The notes beneath the pieces are model-generated. The model did no database searches. It saw only the letters and a program-made list of their open reading frames with translations, and had not been told where the DNA came from. Positions 42,194-53,579 of a DNA stretch of 64,000 nucleotides are shown one piece after another (within the stretch, counting starts at the first letter, position 1; each line of letters starts with the position of its first letter). The translations under genes were made by a program, and so were the position numbers. The DNA lies in contig NZ_VFTC01000014.1 of the NCBI RefSeq assembly GCF_007003975.1, positions 1 to 64,000 of the forward strand, given 5' to 3'. The DNA comes from Mesorhizobium sp. WSM4306 (GTDB lineage Bacteria > Pseudomonadota > Alphaproteobacteria > Rhizobiales > Rhizobiaceae).

Positions 42194-42784
42194 CTAATCC
42201 TGGCAGTGCCTCGCAATATGCACGCGGCGCCAGCTGGTCGAGCCGTCCTGCACCACCACCCGGCGCGCAATCCTCCGGTATGACGGCGCAATCTCGGTGA
42301 CGTGCCGCCGCTCTGGCCGCACCAGCACTTCATGGGCAGCGCTCTCATATTCGGCCGGCAGCACAACCCGACGGGTGCGTTCTGGTTCAACTACCACCGT
42401 TTCGGCGACACGCGCATAGCGGGCCTTGCGCCAGACCTTGCACAGCACCCGGCGTCCGTGGATGACGCGCCATTCCCAGGCATAGCCCCCATCGTCGACC
42501 TTGACCGTGTGATAGACGGTGCGGGTGATGGCCGGCACGACCTCATAGGTGACGCGGGGCGGCGCGATCTGCTCGACGCGCTCCATCGTGCCATAGATCG
42601 GCGGATCGTAATCAACCAGCTGCCCGCCGGGGCTGACCATGACGTCTTCATAGACGGTGTCATAGAGCGCCGGCCTGTGCACCGGCTCGTAGCATTCGAC
42701 GGCGCGGCCACCGCCGACCGCTTCGGACACCATGCCGAGACCGGCCAGGCCGGAAATGGCGAGGCAAGCAGTTTTCCTGATCAT
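42194..42784 (-). CDS. Exported hypothetical protein rich in Val/Arg/Tyr
   Basis: 196-residue protein with a signal peptide (MIRKTACLAISGLAGLGMVS) and a mature domain built of repeated beta-like segments alternating aromatic and charged residues (YDTVYEDVMVSPGG, RVTYEVVPAITRTVYHTVKV, RVVLPAEYESAAHEVLVRPE). The periodic YE/HEV-V-PxxxRRV pattern suggests an internal repeat of about 45 residues. I do not recognise the family; a cell-surface role is likely. GGGGAG precedes the ATG at 42784; a longer frame to 42871 is unlikely. Confidence 0.7.
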   Translation of the reverse strand: MIRKTACLAISGLAGLGMVSEAVGGGRAVECYEPVHRPALYDTVYEDVMVSPGGQLVDYDPPIYGTMERVEQIAPPRVTYEVVPAITRTVYHTVKVDDGGYAWEWRVIHGRRVLCKVWRKARYARVAETVVVEPERTRRVVLPAEYESAAHEVLVRPERRHVTEIAPSYRRIARRVVVQDGSTSWRRVHIARHCQD

Positions 42785-42988
42785 GGCACTCCCCTGTGTG
42801 AACTCGAAAAACGCAGGTTCAACGTTGAATTGTAGGGGATGGTTCTTCTGGGGAAAGCGGTTTCGCCGCATTTCGTTAAGCGATGCGGTTAAGGAATTGC
42901 TACACCGAAAGCGCGACCGGCCACATTCGGGCTTCCCCTTGCGCGGAAACCTTGATTCAACTTAACCAGATGGCTAGGAGAAGGCGGC

Positions 42989-43018
42989 CTTGCGCTAGGG
43001 TGAGCCGGCATCCTATTT
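42989..43018 (+). promoter_or_regulatory. Heat-shock (RpoH-type) promoter candidate for clpP
   Basis: CTTGCG (42989-42994), 17 bp, then CCTATTT (43012-43018), 83 bp before the clpP start, resembles rhizobial RpoH promoters (CTTG...CYTATNT). The 316-bp gap 42785-43100 otherwise shows nothing else recognisable. Confidence 0.5.
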
Positions 43019-43100
43019 ACATCCTAACCGTCCAGAACCGATTCTGCCCGATTGCTAATGTTTCCGGCGCCGGAATCCCCATCTCCAAAAGGGATAGTCC

Positions 43101-43730
43101 ATGAAGAACCCCGTCGAAACCTACATGAACCTCGTTCCGATGGTGGTCGAGCAGACCAATCGCGGCGAGCGGGCTTACGACATTTTCTCGCGCCTCTTGA
43201 AGGAGCGCATCATTTTCATCACCGGCCCGGTCGAAGACGGCATGGCCACGCTGGTTTGTGCACAGCTTTTGTTCCTCGAGGCCGAGAACCCGAAGAAAGA
43301 AATCAACCTCTACATCAACTCGCCGGGTGGCGTGGTGACCTCGGGCATGGCGATCTACGACACCATGCAGTTCATCAAGCCGGCGGTGTCGACGCTGTGC
43401 ATCGGCCAGGCGGCTTCGATGGGCTCGCTGCTTCTGACCGCCGGCCAGAAGGATATGCGTTTTGCCACGCCGAACGCCCGCATCATGGTTCACCAGCCTT
43501 CCGGCGGCTTCCAGGGCCAGGCTTCCGACATCGAGCGCCACGCCCAGGACATCATCAAGCTGAAGCGCCGCCTCAACGAGGTCTATGTCAAGCACACCGG
43601 CAAGAGCTACGAAGAGATCGAAAAGACGCTTGACCGCGACCATTTCATGACCGCCGACGAAGCCAGGGATTTCGGCCTCATCGACAAGGTCATTTCGTCG
43701 CGCGAGCCGGTCGAAGGCGCTGCCGCATAA
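43101..43730 (+). CDS. clpP: ATP-dependent Clp protease proteolytic subunit
   Basis: 209-residue serine protease subunit forming the tetradecameric chamber partnered by ClpX or ClpA. The catalytic triad is Ser in [11 protein letters not shown], His in [10 protein letters not shown] and Asp in [10 protein letters not shown]. The oxyanion segment [10 protein letters not shown] is present. GGGATAGTCC lies just upstream of the ATG. clpX follows 294 bp later, as is usual. Confidence 0.97.
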   Translation: MKNPVETYMNLVPMVVEQTNRGERAYDIFSRLLKERIIFITGPVEDGMATLVCAQLLFLEAENPKKEINLYINSPGGVVTSGMAIYDTMQFIKPAVSTLCIGQAASMGSLLLTAGQKDMRFATPNARIMVHQPSGGFQGQASDIERHAQDIIKLKRRLNEVYVKHTGKSYEEIEKTLDRDHFMTADEARDFGLIDKVISSREPVEGAAA

Positions 43731-44024
43731 GGCTGCATGGCAGTTGAATGGCGGGATAACGCGCTTTTGCTGGAATTTGCGGCATTTCGGCCACAATTGG
43801 CTGTTCCCTCGGCGGATGGGATTGCCTACGTTAATGCTATGTTGATTTTCGACGGCTTAGCTTTGTGCGGGGTTGGCGCGAATCATTGCTACGTTTTCTG
43901 ATTTGTGTTTCGTACGGATTGCGTTGCGGGAGCCGGGACACTGGCGGCGGCGAATTCCCGCGATAGATAGAATATGCGCCGTTTCAGCCAGACGATCGGC
44001 GGGCGGCGATGAAAGGACAGGAAA

Positions 44025-45299
44025 ATGAGCAAGGTCGGCAACAACAGCGGTGATTCCAAGAACACGCTTTATTGCTCGTTTTGCGGCAAAAGCCAGCACG
44101 AGGTGCGCAAGCTGATCGCCGGCCCGACGGTGTTCATCTGCGACGAGTGCGTCGAGCTCTGCATGGACATCATCCGCGAGGAGAACAAAACCTCGATGGT
44201 GAAGTCGCGCGAGGGCGTGCCGACCCCGCAGGAGATCCTCAAGGTCCTCGACGACTATGTCATCGGCCAGCCCTACGCCAAGCGCGTGCTGTCGGTGGCC
44301 GTGCACAACCACTACAAGCGCCTGGCGCATGCCGGCAAGAACAACGATGTCGAACTGGCGAAGTCCAACATCTTGCTGATCGGCCCGACCGGCTGCGGCA
44401 AGACGCTGCTGGCCCAGACCCTGGCCCGTATCATCGACGTGCCCTTCACCATGGCCGACGCCACGACCCTGACCGAAGCCGGTTATGTCGGTGAGGACGT
44501 CGAAAACATCATCCTGAAACTCTTGCAGTCGGCGGACTACAATGTCGAGCGCGCCCAGCGCGGCATCGTCTACATCGACGAAATCGACAAGATTTCGCGG
44601 AAGTCCGACAACCCCTCGATCACCCGCGACGTGTCGGGCGAGGGCGTGCAGCAGGCGCTGTTGAAGATCATGGAAGGCACGGTCGCCTCCGTGCCGCCGC
44701 AGGGCGGCAGGAAGCATCCGCAGCAGGAATTCCTGCAGGTCGACACCGCCAACATCCTGTTCATCTGCGGCGGTGCCTTCGCCGGGCTGGACAAGATCAT
44801 CTCGGATCGCGGCCGGAAGACTTCGATCGGCTTCGGCGCCATCGTCGCTTCGCCCGAGGATCGCCGCACCGGTGACGTGTTCCGCCTGGTCGAGCCCGAG
44901 GATCTCCTGAAGTTCGGCCTCATTCCCGAGTTTGTCGGCCGTCTGCCGGTCCTGGCGACGCTTGAGGACCTCGACGAGCCGGCGCTGATCCAGATCCTGA
45001 CCGAGCCGAAGAACGCCCTGGTCAAGCAGTATCAGCGGCTGTTCGAGATGGAGAGTGTCGACCTGACCTTCCACGAGAATGCGCTGTCGGCGATCGCCAA
45101 GCGCGCCATCGAGCGCAAGACAGGCGCCCGCGGCCTGCGCTCGATCATGGAAGCGATCCTGCTCGACACCATGTTCGAACTCCCCGCGCTGGAAGGCGTG
45201 CGCGAAGTGGTGATTTCGGAAGAAGTGGTGACCGGCAGCGCCCGGCCGCTCTACATCTATTCCGAACAGAAGGAAAAGAAGGGCAACGTCAGCGCGTAA
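44025..45299 (+). CDS. clpX: ATP-dependent Clp protease ATP-binding subunit
   Basis: 424-residue AAA+ unfoldase. The N-terminal zinc-binding domain carries four cysteines ([22 protein letters not shown]). Walker A is [12 protein letters not shown], Walker B VYIDEIDK, the pore loop GYVGEDVE, with sensor residues in [14 protein letters not shown] and the C-terminal [23 protein letters not shown] precedes the start. A terminator follows at 45329-45355. Confidence 0.97.
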   Translation: MSKVGNNSGDSKNTLYCSFCGKSQHEVRKLIAGPTVFICDECVELCMDIIREENKTSMVKSREGVPTPQEILKVLDDYVIGQPYAKRVLSVAVHNHYKRLAHAGKNNDVELAKSNILLIGPTGCGKTLLAQTLARIIDVPFTMADATTLTEAGYVGEDVENIILKLLQSADYNVERAQRGIVYIDEIDKISRKSDNPSITRDVSGEGVQQALLKIMEGTVASVPPQGGRKHPQQEFLQVDTANILFICGGAFAGLDKIISDRGRKTSIGFGAIVASPEDRRTGDVFRLVEPEDLLKFGLIPEFVGRLPVLATLEDLDEPALIQILTEPKNALVKQYQRLFEMESVDLTFHENALSAIAKRAIERKTGARGLRSIMEAILLDTMFELPALEGVREVVISEEVVTGSARPLYIYSEQKEKKGNVSA

Positions 45300-45328
45300 G
45301 CTGTTGACGATCAAAGCCTTTGATCTTG

Positions 45329-45356
45329 AACGGCGCCTGCGGGCGCCGTTTCCTTT
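45329..45356 (+). terminator. Terminator after clpX
   Basis: Stem AACGGCGCC (45329-45337) / GGCGCCGTT (45342-45350), loop TGCG, then TCCTTTT. Confidence 0.85.
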
Positions 45357-45464
45357 TGCGGATTGAAAAGGCGCCGGGGCTGCAACGTTAGGTCGCATTT
45401 GAAGCAAGAACTTTGTCGGATGTTATCCTGATGCCGCTAGGCTTTTGGCGGCATGGGGTGGCGA

Positions 45465-46315
45465 ATGGCAGTCGTCGACGTTGAGCCGGTTGCGGCCGAC
45501 CGAACAGTAATGCTCGATATAAAGCAGATCTGGGCCGAAGCCGAAGCGCGGGCCGGTTCGCTCGATGACATGGCTTTGCGCGCCGCCTCCTATCACGAAC
45601 TCTACACGAGCGGCGGCCGCAGCTTTCCCTTTGCGTTGATCGCCGCGCATGGCGCCTTGTGGGCGCGCTGGTACCTTAAGATCGCCGACGCCGCGGCGAG
45701 GGTGCTCTCGGTGATCGATGTCACCACCTCCTTGTCCCGCGCCGAATGCATCGCCTCCTACGACAGGTTCGTCGACAAGTTCCGCGACATCAATCGCGTG
45801 GTGTTCAGGGAGACCTGGGTGACGCTGCATTTGCTGCGGCTCGATCCCGACCTCCGCATCTGGCCGGTCGTATGCCGGGGCCGCTGCGGCACGCGATCGC
45901 CAATGCCGAGAAACAGGCCATGGCAGGCGTGCAACCGAACGACGACGACAAGCGCCGCCTCTACCAGGATTATTTCAGGTGGGAGCAGGTCGTGGTCGTC
46001 GGGCCCTTGGTTCAGGCCGCTATCGACGAGTTTCACTGGGAGCTGGCGCGATGGTTCTGCCGCCGTCCCTGGGTGTGGTTCTCCTATTTCCGGGTTGGCA
46101 AGGCACTGGTGTTCCGGGATTTCACGGATGCCGAGGAACGCACGGAAAAAGGTTTGGCGGCTTTCGATTGGGCAGCGCGCAAGGGCTGGGACAAGATCGA
46201 GGCCAACCTTCTGAGCAATCCGCTTTTTCCGAAGTCGGCTCAGGCTCCCGTCTTTGGTGGACAAATCCAGCCTTCAGCGGCCGAATTTTCGCCCGACGCC
46301 GCAACGCTGCCTTGA
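45465..46315 (+). pseudogene. Hypothetical gene broken by a frameshift
   Basis: The first part reads in one frame (MAVVDVEPVAADRTVMLDIK to LRLDPDLRIWPVV). At about 45868-45872 the coding sense moves to another frame (MPGPLRHAIANAEKQAMAG to the stop at 46315). Both parts look coding and would give one protein of about 283 residues if a single base were restored. The second half is rich in aromatics (FCRRPWVWFSYFRVGKALVF) and may be membrane-associated. Alternatively the second half is translated separately from the ATG at 45872. Family unknown. A sequencing error is possible. Confidence 0.65.
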
Positions 46316-46394
46316 TGTTGCGCCTCTCTAGCTGTTGTGGGCTGGCCGCCTTGCCGCGATCCGGCCGCAATAGCCGAGGAACTGCCGGTGTTAA

Positions 46395-46425
46395 CCCTTG
46401 ATCTTTGCCCCTCGTGCATCCAACT
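46395..46425 (+). promoter_or_regulatory. Heat-shock (RpoH-type) promoter candidate for lon
   Basis: CCCTTGAT (46395-46402), 17 bp, then CCAACT (46420-46425) resembles the CNCTTGAA-N17-CCANAT class. It lies about 140 bp before lon, in the 248-bp gap after the broken gene. Confidence 0.45.
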
Positions 46426-46563
46426 AACACTGGAAGGCCGTGGTGCCGAATTCTGTGCTGTAAAACTCCCGTCACAAACGGTGGTAGGCGGAACGACCCA
46501 CGGTCGTTAATATGAGATTCGCGGTTGGCTAAAATAAGCGGCCGCGACATGAAAGGTTGGACA

Positions 46564-48975
<2,412 letters not shown>

Positions 48976-49006
48976 AAAATACTAAAGGTGCAGTGCACAA
49001 AGAGAG

Positions 49007-49031
49007 AGCCGGGCCTTGAGCCCGGCTTTTT
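49007..49031 (+). terminator. Terminator after lon
   Basis: Stem GCCGGGC (49008-49014) / GCCCGGC (49020-49026), loop CTTGA, then TTTTT. Confidence 0.92.
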
Positions 49032-49173
49032 CATGTGAAAAACCCACCTTTTCCGGGCTTTTTCGAACTTTTTCCGCGCTTTTCGACTTGGTTGCGAGAA
49101 CGCTTCTTTCTAAAGTCCGTTTCCTGCCGGATGAGTCGAAGAGTTCCGGTTTTTCTCATGGAAGGGAATTTTT

Positions 49174-49446
49174 ATGAACAAGAACGAACTGGTTTCCGCT
49201 GTCGCTGAATCCGCTAGCATTTCGAAGGGTGACGCACAGTCGGCGGTCGATGCGGTGTTCTCCGTCATCACTGGCGAACTGAAGAAGGGCGGCGATGTAC
49301 GGCTCGTCGGCTTCGGAAATTTCACCGTATCCAAGCGTGCGGCGTCGACTGGCCGCAATCCGCAGACCGGCGCGGAAGTGAAGATTCCGGCGCGTACCGT
49401 GCCGAAGTTCTCGGCCGGCAAAGGCCTCAAGGACGCGGTCAACTAA
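49174..49446 (+). CDS. hupB: DNA-binding protein HU
   Basis: 90-residue HU protein (MNKNELVSAVAESASISKGD, FGNFTVSKRAASTGRNPQTG, FSAGKGLKDAVN) that compacts and bends DNA as a homodimer. The conserved intercalating proline is in GRNPQTG. The start is preceded by GGAAGGGAATTTTT. The lon-hup order is conserved across proteobacteria. A terminator follows. Confidence 0.97.
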   Translation: MNKNELVSAVAESASISKGDAQSAVDAVFSVITGELKKGGDVRLVGFGNFTVSKRAASTGRNPQTGAEVKIPARTVPKFSAGKGLKDAVN

Positions 49447-49474
49447 GACCATTTTTTCTTTTCAGAGAATCTTG

Positions 49475-49503
49475 AAAAGCCGGGTTCGCCCGGCTTTTCT
49501 TTT
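49475..49503 (+). terminator. Terminator after hupB
   Basis: Stem AAAAGCCGGG (49475-49484) / CCCGGCTTTT (49489-49498), UUCG-type loop, then CTTTT. The A-tract makes it usable on both strands. Confidence 0.93.
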
Positions 49504-49554
49504 GCCTCGATGGCAACGCGACGCGGCAGGCCGTCAGCCCGCTGAGGCGAGCCT

Positions 49555-50577
49555 TCAGCCCACCGGCGCGTCGGCCCTCATCAGGCCTTCCCGCTTGAGA
49601 TCGACCCAAAGTGCCGCGGGCAGCTTGGCGTCAAGCAGTGCGCGGTTGCTTTCAACCTCGGCCGGCCGCTGGCCGCCGGGGATGACCGACACCACGGACG
49701 GGTGCAGATGCGGGAACTGCAGCGCTGCCTCGATCAGCCTGATGCCGTGGCGCTTGCAGACGGCTTCGATGCGCCCGACGCGATCCATGATGTCCTGAGG
49801 CGCCTCGGAGTAATTGTAATAGGCGCCTGGCTTCGGCCCGGTCGCCAGTATGCCGGAATTGTAGGGGCCACCGAGCACGATGCCGATGCCGCGCTTCTCA
49901 CAGAGCGGCAGGAAGGTGGCAAGCGCTTCCTGCTCCAGCAGCGTGTAGCGCCCGGCCAGCAGGAACAGGTCGAAATCGCCGCGCTCGGCCAGCGTTTGGC
50001 AAACCTCCCATTCGTTGATGCCGCCGCCGAACGCCTTGATCACACCCTGGTCGCGCAGCGCCAGCAGGCCGTAATAGCCCGAGGCCATGAACTCCTCGAT
50101 GCGCTGGTCGGACGCTTCCTTGCTGCCATGGGTGAAGATGTCGAGGTCATGGACGAAAAGGATGTCGATGCGGTCGACGCCGAGCCGTTCCAGCGATGCC
50201 TCGAACGAGCGCATGACGCCGTCATAGCTGTAGTCGTAGATTTCGCGGCGCGTCGGCGTGTCGAAGAACTTGCCGATGGCGGTGCGCTCTTCCGGCGGGC
50301 AGACACGCAGCAGGCGGCCGACCTTGCTCGACAGCACATAGTCATCGCGCTTCCTGCCGCGCAGGAAGGCATTGAGCCGGGTTTCGGCGAGACCTAAGCC
50401 ATAGAGCGGCGCGGTGTCGTAGTAGCGGCAGCCGGTCGCCCAGGCCGCCTCCAGCGTCGCATTGGCATCCGCATCGGGGACGGCGCGGTAGAGGTTGCCG
50501 AGCGGCGCGCTGCCGAAGCCAAGTTCGGTGAAGTCGATGCCGCCATTGCCGATGCGGTCGAAATGCCGTGTCTTCAT
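49555..50577 (-). CDS. Aldo/keto reductase, L-fucose/D-threo-aldose dehydrogenase-like
   Basis: 340-residue NAD(P)-dependent sugar dehydrogenase of the aldo/keto reductase superfamily. The barrel start FTELGFGSAPLGNLYRAV, the catalytic Asp/Tyr in CRYYDTAPLYGLGLAETRLN, Lys in VLSSKVGRLL and His in ILFVHDLDIF are visible. The overall sequence fits the group annotated as D-threo-aldose 1-dehydrogenase (L-fucose dehydrogenase). Two starts are possible: ATG at 50577 (MKTRHFDRI, preferred on domain alignment) or ATG at 50613. It faces the SIS-domain gene and belongs with the sugar locus that follows. Confidence 0.88.
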   Translation of the reverse strand: MKTRHFDRIGNGGIDFTELGFGSAPLGNLYRAVPDADANATLEAAWATGCRYYDTAPLYGLGLAETRLNAFLRGRKRDDYVLSSKVGRLLRVCPPEERTAIGKFFDTPTRREIYDYSYDGVMRSFEASLERLGVDRIDILFVHDLDIFTHGSKEASDQRIEEFMASGYYGLLALRDQGVIKAFGGGINEWEVCQTLAERGDFDLFLLAGRYTLLEQEALATFLPLCEKRGIGIVLGGPYNSGILATGPKPGAYYNYSEAPQDIMDRVGRIEAVCKRHGIRLIEAALQFPHLHPSVVSVIPGGQRPAEVESNRALLDAKLPAALWVDLKREGLMRADAPVG

Positions 50578-50753
50578 GTCGCTTGAGATTTCCTGGATTG
50601 ATTTGTCTGACATGACACTATCACGCCGGTGGCGCAGCAAAAGCCGCGGCGGCTGTTGGACACGCATTTTCGCGGTGATAGCATGAACAAAAACAAGCCT
50701 TTCCCCGCAAATTCGCAACCGGAAATCCCGGCCACAACCTTGGCGGAACCCTG

Positions 50754-51320
50754 ATGACGAATGCCGGCTCGGATATGTTCGCGACCGCCCTGCAAGAGCT
50801 GGGCGCCGTGCTGGCGCGCATCGACGAAGCCGGCATCGACACTGCTTGCGCAACGCTCGCACGCGCGCAGAAGATCGTCGTCTATGGCTGCGGCCGCGAG
50901 GCCTTGCAGCTCAAAGGCCTCGCCATGCGGCTCTATCACCTTGGGCTCGACGTGTCGGTGGTCGGCGACATGAACACGCCACCTCTTGGCCCGGGCGATG
51001 TGTTCCTGGTCAGTTCAGGCCCGGGCGAGACCACGACGGTGCTTACCCTGATGCAGGTTGCCCGACAGGCAGGCGCGACAGTGCTGCTGCTCACTGCCGA
51101 GGCTGGCGGCAGTGCGGCGGCTCTTGCAGACTACACCCTGCTTATCCCGGCGCAGACCATGGCGCGCGACCAAGGGCCGCAAAAGACATCGCTGCTGCCG
51201 ATGGGCTCGGTCTTCGAAGGCGCACTGTTCCTGCTGTTCGAGGTGATGGTGCTGAAGCTCAAGGGGCTGACCGGCCAGTCGTCGGAGGCCATGCGCGCCC
51301 GCCACACCAACATGGAGTAG
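50754..51320 (+). CDS. SIS-domain sugar isomerase-like protein
   Basis: 188-residue phosphosugar-binding SIS domain protein, similar in size to 6-phospho-3-hexuloisomerases. The sugar-phosphate site is visible as IVVYGCGREALQLKGLAMRL and VFLVSSGPGETTTVLTLMQVA, where the usual SGSGET is SSGPGET. ATVLLLTAEAGGSAAALAD and GSVFEGALFLLFEVM follow. It should act in the cytoplasm on a phosphorylated sugar produced by the kinase encoded in the same locus. The next gene begins 5 bp after its stop, so they are co-transcribed. Confidence 0.87.
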   Translation: MTNAGSDMFATALQELGAVLARIDEAGIDTACATLARAQKIVVYGCGREALQLKGLAMRLYHLGLDVSVVGDMNTPPLGPGDVFLVSSGPGETTTVLTLMQVARQAGATVLLLTAEAGGSAAALADYTLLIPAQTMARDQGPQKTSLLPMGSVFEGALFLLFEVMVLKLKGLTGQSSEAMRARHTNME

Positions 51321-51325
51321 GCGCG

Positions 51326-52069
51326 ATGCGCTACGAATTGATGCTGCCGCACCAGATCCGCAAGGCGATCGCCGAGAACTGGCCGGTCGCCCTCCCGCTT
51401 GGCGTGCTCGAATATCACGGCGAACACATGGCCGTCGGCATGGACACGCTGGCCGTTATCAAGACGCTGGAGCTCTACGAAAAGGGGAGCGACATCGTCA
51501 TCCTGCCGCCTTTCTATTACGGCGCGGCGAGCTATGCGGTGGCAGCGCCCGAAGGCAGCGGCTCGGTGCAGGTCGGCGGCAATCAGCTGGCGCCGTTCGG
51601 CGAAGAGCTGTTCTACAGCCTGCTGCGCGTCGGCTTTCGCAACATCCACGCCATCATCCACCACCAGACCGAGAATTTCGCGGCGGGGATGCCGACCGAT
51701 CTCGCCTTCAAGACCGCCGGCCGCCAGGCGATCTTCCGCTTCCTCGAGAAGCAGCGCGGCGAGGGCTGGTGGGGCGCGAACGAGATGGCCGACTATTATG
51801 CCGGGCACGCCGCGGGAGAAAATTTCTTCAACTGGGTGCAGGTGCATCCGCTGATGTCGGCCGCCATGAACGGCAAGTACCCGTTCGACCATGCCGGCAT
51901 CGGCGAGACCTCCCTGATGCTGGCGCTGTGCCCGGAAGCAGTCGATGCCGGACATTTCGCAGACAACACAAGCTGGTACACGGCAAGCGCGCCGGAGGCG
52001 TCCGCCGAACTCGGGCAAAAGGGTGTCGCCATGATCCTCGATCACCTGCGCGCCATTTTGAAGCCCTGA
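51326..52069 (+). CDS. Creatininase-family amidohydrolase
   Basis: 247-residue metal-dependent hydrolase. Ligand-type residues occur in LPLGVLEYHGEHMAVGMDTL (Glu29, His31, Asp40), in AIIHHQTENF (His, Glu) and in HAGIGETSLM. Creatininase-family members include creatininase, MftE and the inositol-pathway hydrolase IolN that opens 3-dehydro-scyllo-inosose. In this sugar-transport locus an IolN-like ring-opening or sugar-lactam role is more plausible than creatinine hydrolysis. That is inference. Confidence 0.85.
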   Translation: MRYELMLPHQIRKAIAENWPVALPLGVLEYHGEHMAVGMDTLAVIKTLELYEKGSDIVILPPFYYGAASYAVAAPEGSGSVQVGGNQLAPFGEELFYSLLRVGFRNIHAIIHHQTENFAAGMPTDLAFKTAGRQAIFRFLEKQRGEGWWGANEMADYYAGHAAGENFFNWVQVHPLMSAAMNGKYPFDHAGIGETSLMLALCPEAVDAGHFADNTSWYTASAPEASAELGQKGVAMILDHLRAILKP

Positions 52070-52138
52070 TCATCGGCCGCCTTTTGGACGTTACGGCTTT
52101 TTCACCTTCCGCCGCCATCGTCGGCTTGGAGGCTTGGC

Positions 52139-52621
52139 ATGGACGAGATCAGCAGGGACGGGCGGTTGCGGCACGACATTCCGATGCATGTCGCCACGCG
52201 CCTCTTTCTCGGACTTGCCGGCCTGTTCTGCATTGTCATGCCGACATGGGAGCTCTATCGCGGCGTCTGGCCGTTGAGCGTCGCCAGCCCGTTCTTTCTC
52301 TTCATTATTTTCGGCGCCTATGCCGTCGGCATCCCGTTTGTATATGCGGCCATCTTCAGCCCGGCGGTGCGCTGGATCGTCCGCCGCGGGCGCATCGACA
52401 TCGTGCTGCGCAACCCGATCTTTCTGCGCCGGCATCATGTGCTGCCGGAAGACATAGCCGACTTCAGCCTGAGGAAAATCGAGTGGGACAGTGGAGGTCC
52501 GACCTACACGGTCGTCCTGACGACGGTGAAGGGCGAACGGTTTGAGACGCGCGACTTCAGCACCGCCAAGACCGCGGAGAAGTTCCGCGACCGGATAAAA
52601 TCGGTGCTCATGGGGGCATAA
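52139..52621 (+). CDS. Membrane protein of unknown function
   Basis: 160-residue protein with two closely spaced membrane helices (about 20-40 LFLGLAGLFCIVMPTWELY and 50-72 FFLFIIFGAYAVGIPFVYAA), followed by a cytoplasmic beta-rich domain with DIVLRNPIFLRRHHVLPEDI and TYTVVLTTVKGERFETRDF. The C-terminal part resembles bacterial PH-like membrane domains. It lies downstream of the creatininase-family gene, but whether it shares that transcript is unclear. Confidence 0.7.
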   Translation: MDEISRDGRLRHDIPMHVATRLFLGLAGLFCIVMPTWELYRGVWPLSVASPFFLFIIFGAYAVGIPFVYAAIFSPAVRWIVRRGRIDIVLRNPIFLRRHHVLPEDIADFSLRKIEWDSGGPTYTVVLTTVKGERFETRDFSTAKTAEKFRDRIKSVLMGA

Positions 52622-52652
52622 GCGGCCTTGCCGCGCTGCCCTGTATTGGATC

Positions 52653-53570
52653 CTACTTTATCGCCCCAGCCGTCATGCCCATGATAAGATACCGCTCCAG
52701 CGCAATTCCGATCACCGCCAGCGGCGCGATCGCGGCGGTGGCGAGCGCCGCCATCGACCACCAGTTAATGCCTTGTGAGCCGGTCTGGCTGGCCACCATG
52801 ACCGGAATGGTCTTGGCATCGGTCGAGGTCAGCAGCGCGGCGAAAAAGTACTCGTTCCAGCACAGCACCATTGCCAGGATGAAGGCGGCGACCATGCCGG
52901 GGAGCGCAATCGGCATGACTATGCGGAAAAAGGCGCCCCAGATCGACAGCCCATCGACCAAGGCGGCCTCCTCGAGCTCGACGGGGATCGAGTTGAACTG
53001 GTCGCGCATGATCCAGATGACGATCGGCAGCACCATCAGCGTGTAGAGCAGGATCAGCCCGATGCGGGTGTCGAGCAGGCCGACTTCGCGGTAGAGCACC
53101 AGGAAGGGCAGGGCCAGCACCACCGGCGGCAGTATCAGCTGCGACAGGAAGAAGAACGAGATGTCCTCGTTCTTAAACCAGGCGAACTGGTAGCGATAGC
53201 GGGTCAGCCCGTAGGCGGCGAGGCTGCCGATGACGATCGCAAGGCTCGATGCACCGACCGAGGTGATGACCGAATTCATGAAGCGCTTGAAGAATTCCTC
53301 GCGCACCGTCGAGGTCTGGAAGATCGAATCCGGCGACAGGCCGAGCGAGCGCCAGCCCTTCCAGTCCGGTTGGAAGTCGACAAAGGGGATGAGGTGGCCC
53401 TGGGTGACGTCGACGGCCGTCTTGAACGAGGTGGTGATCGTCCAGTAGATCGGGAACAGGCAGATGAAGGCCCAGAACGCCAACGCGCCATAAATGAACG
53501 CGCGATTGGCCAAAAAGCCCACCGGCGATCGGATTTCGGAAGCGACATAGTCGGTGGTCTGGACGCTCAT
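52653..53570 (-). CDS. Carbohydrate ABC transporter permease (MalG-like)
   Basis: 305-residue inner-membrane permease with six helices and the EAA loop LEEAALVDGLSIWGAFFRIVMP. Long periplasmic segments near residues 45-85 (VDVTQGHLIPFVDFQPDWKG) fit the sugar-uptake CUT1 class. It begins 9 bp after the partner permease stop. The operon reads binding protein-permease-permease on the minus strand, with the ATPase encoded divergently. Confidence 0.93.
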   Translation of the reverse strand: MSVQTTDYVASEIRSPVGFLANRAFIYGALAFWAFICLFPIYWTITTSFKTAVDVTQGHLIPFVDFQPDWKGWRSLGLSPDSIFQTSTVREEFFKRFMNSVITSVGASSLAIVIGSLAAYGLTRYRYQFAWFKNEDISFFFLSQLILPPVVLALPFLVLYREVGLLDTRIGLILLYTLMVLPIVIWIMRDQFNSIPVELEEAALVDGLSIWGAFFRIVMPIALPGMVAAFILAMVLCWNEYFFAALLTSTDAKTIPVMVASQTGSQGINWWSMAALATAAIAPLAVIGIALERYLIMGMTAGAIK

Positions 53571-53579
53571 GCTTCCCCG

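Noticed and set aside
43857..45407. Long open frame antisense to clpX
   Set aside because: ClpX motifs are unambiguous on the plus strand; the antisense product is low-complexity.
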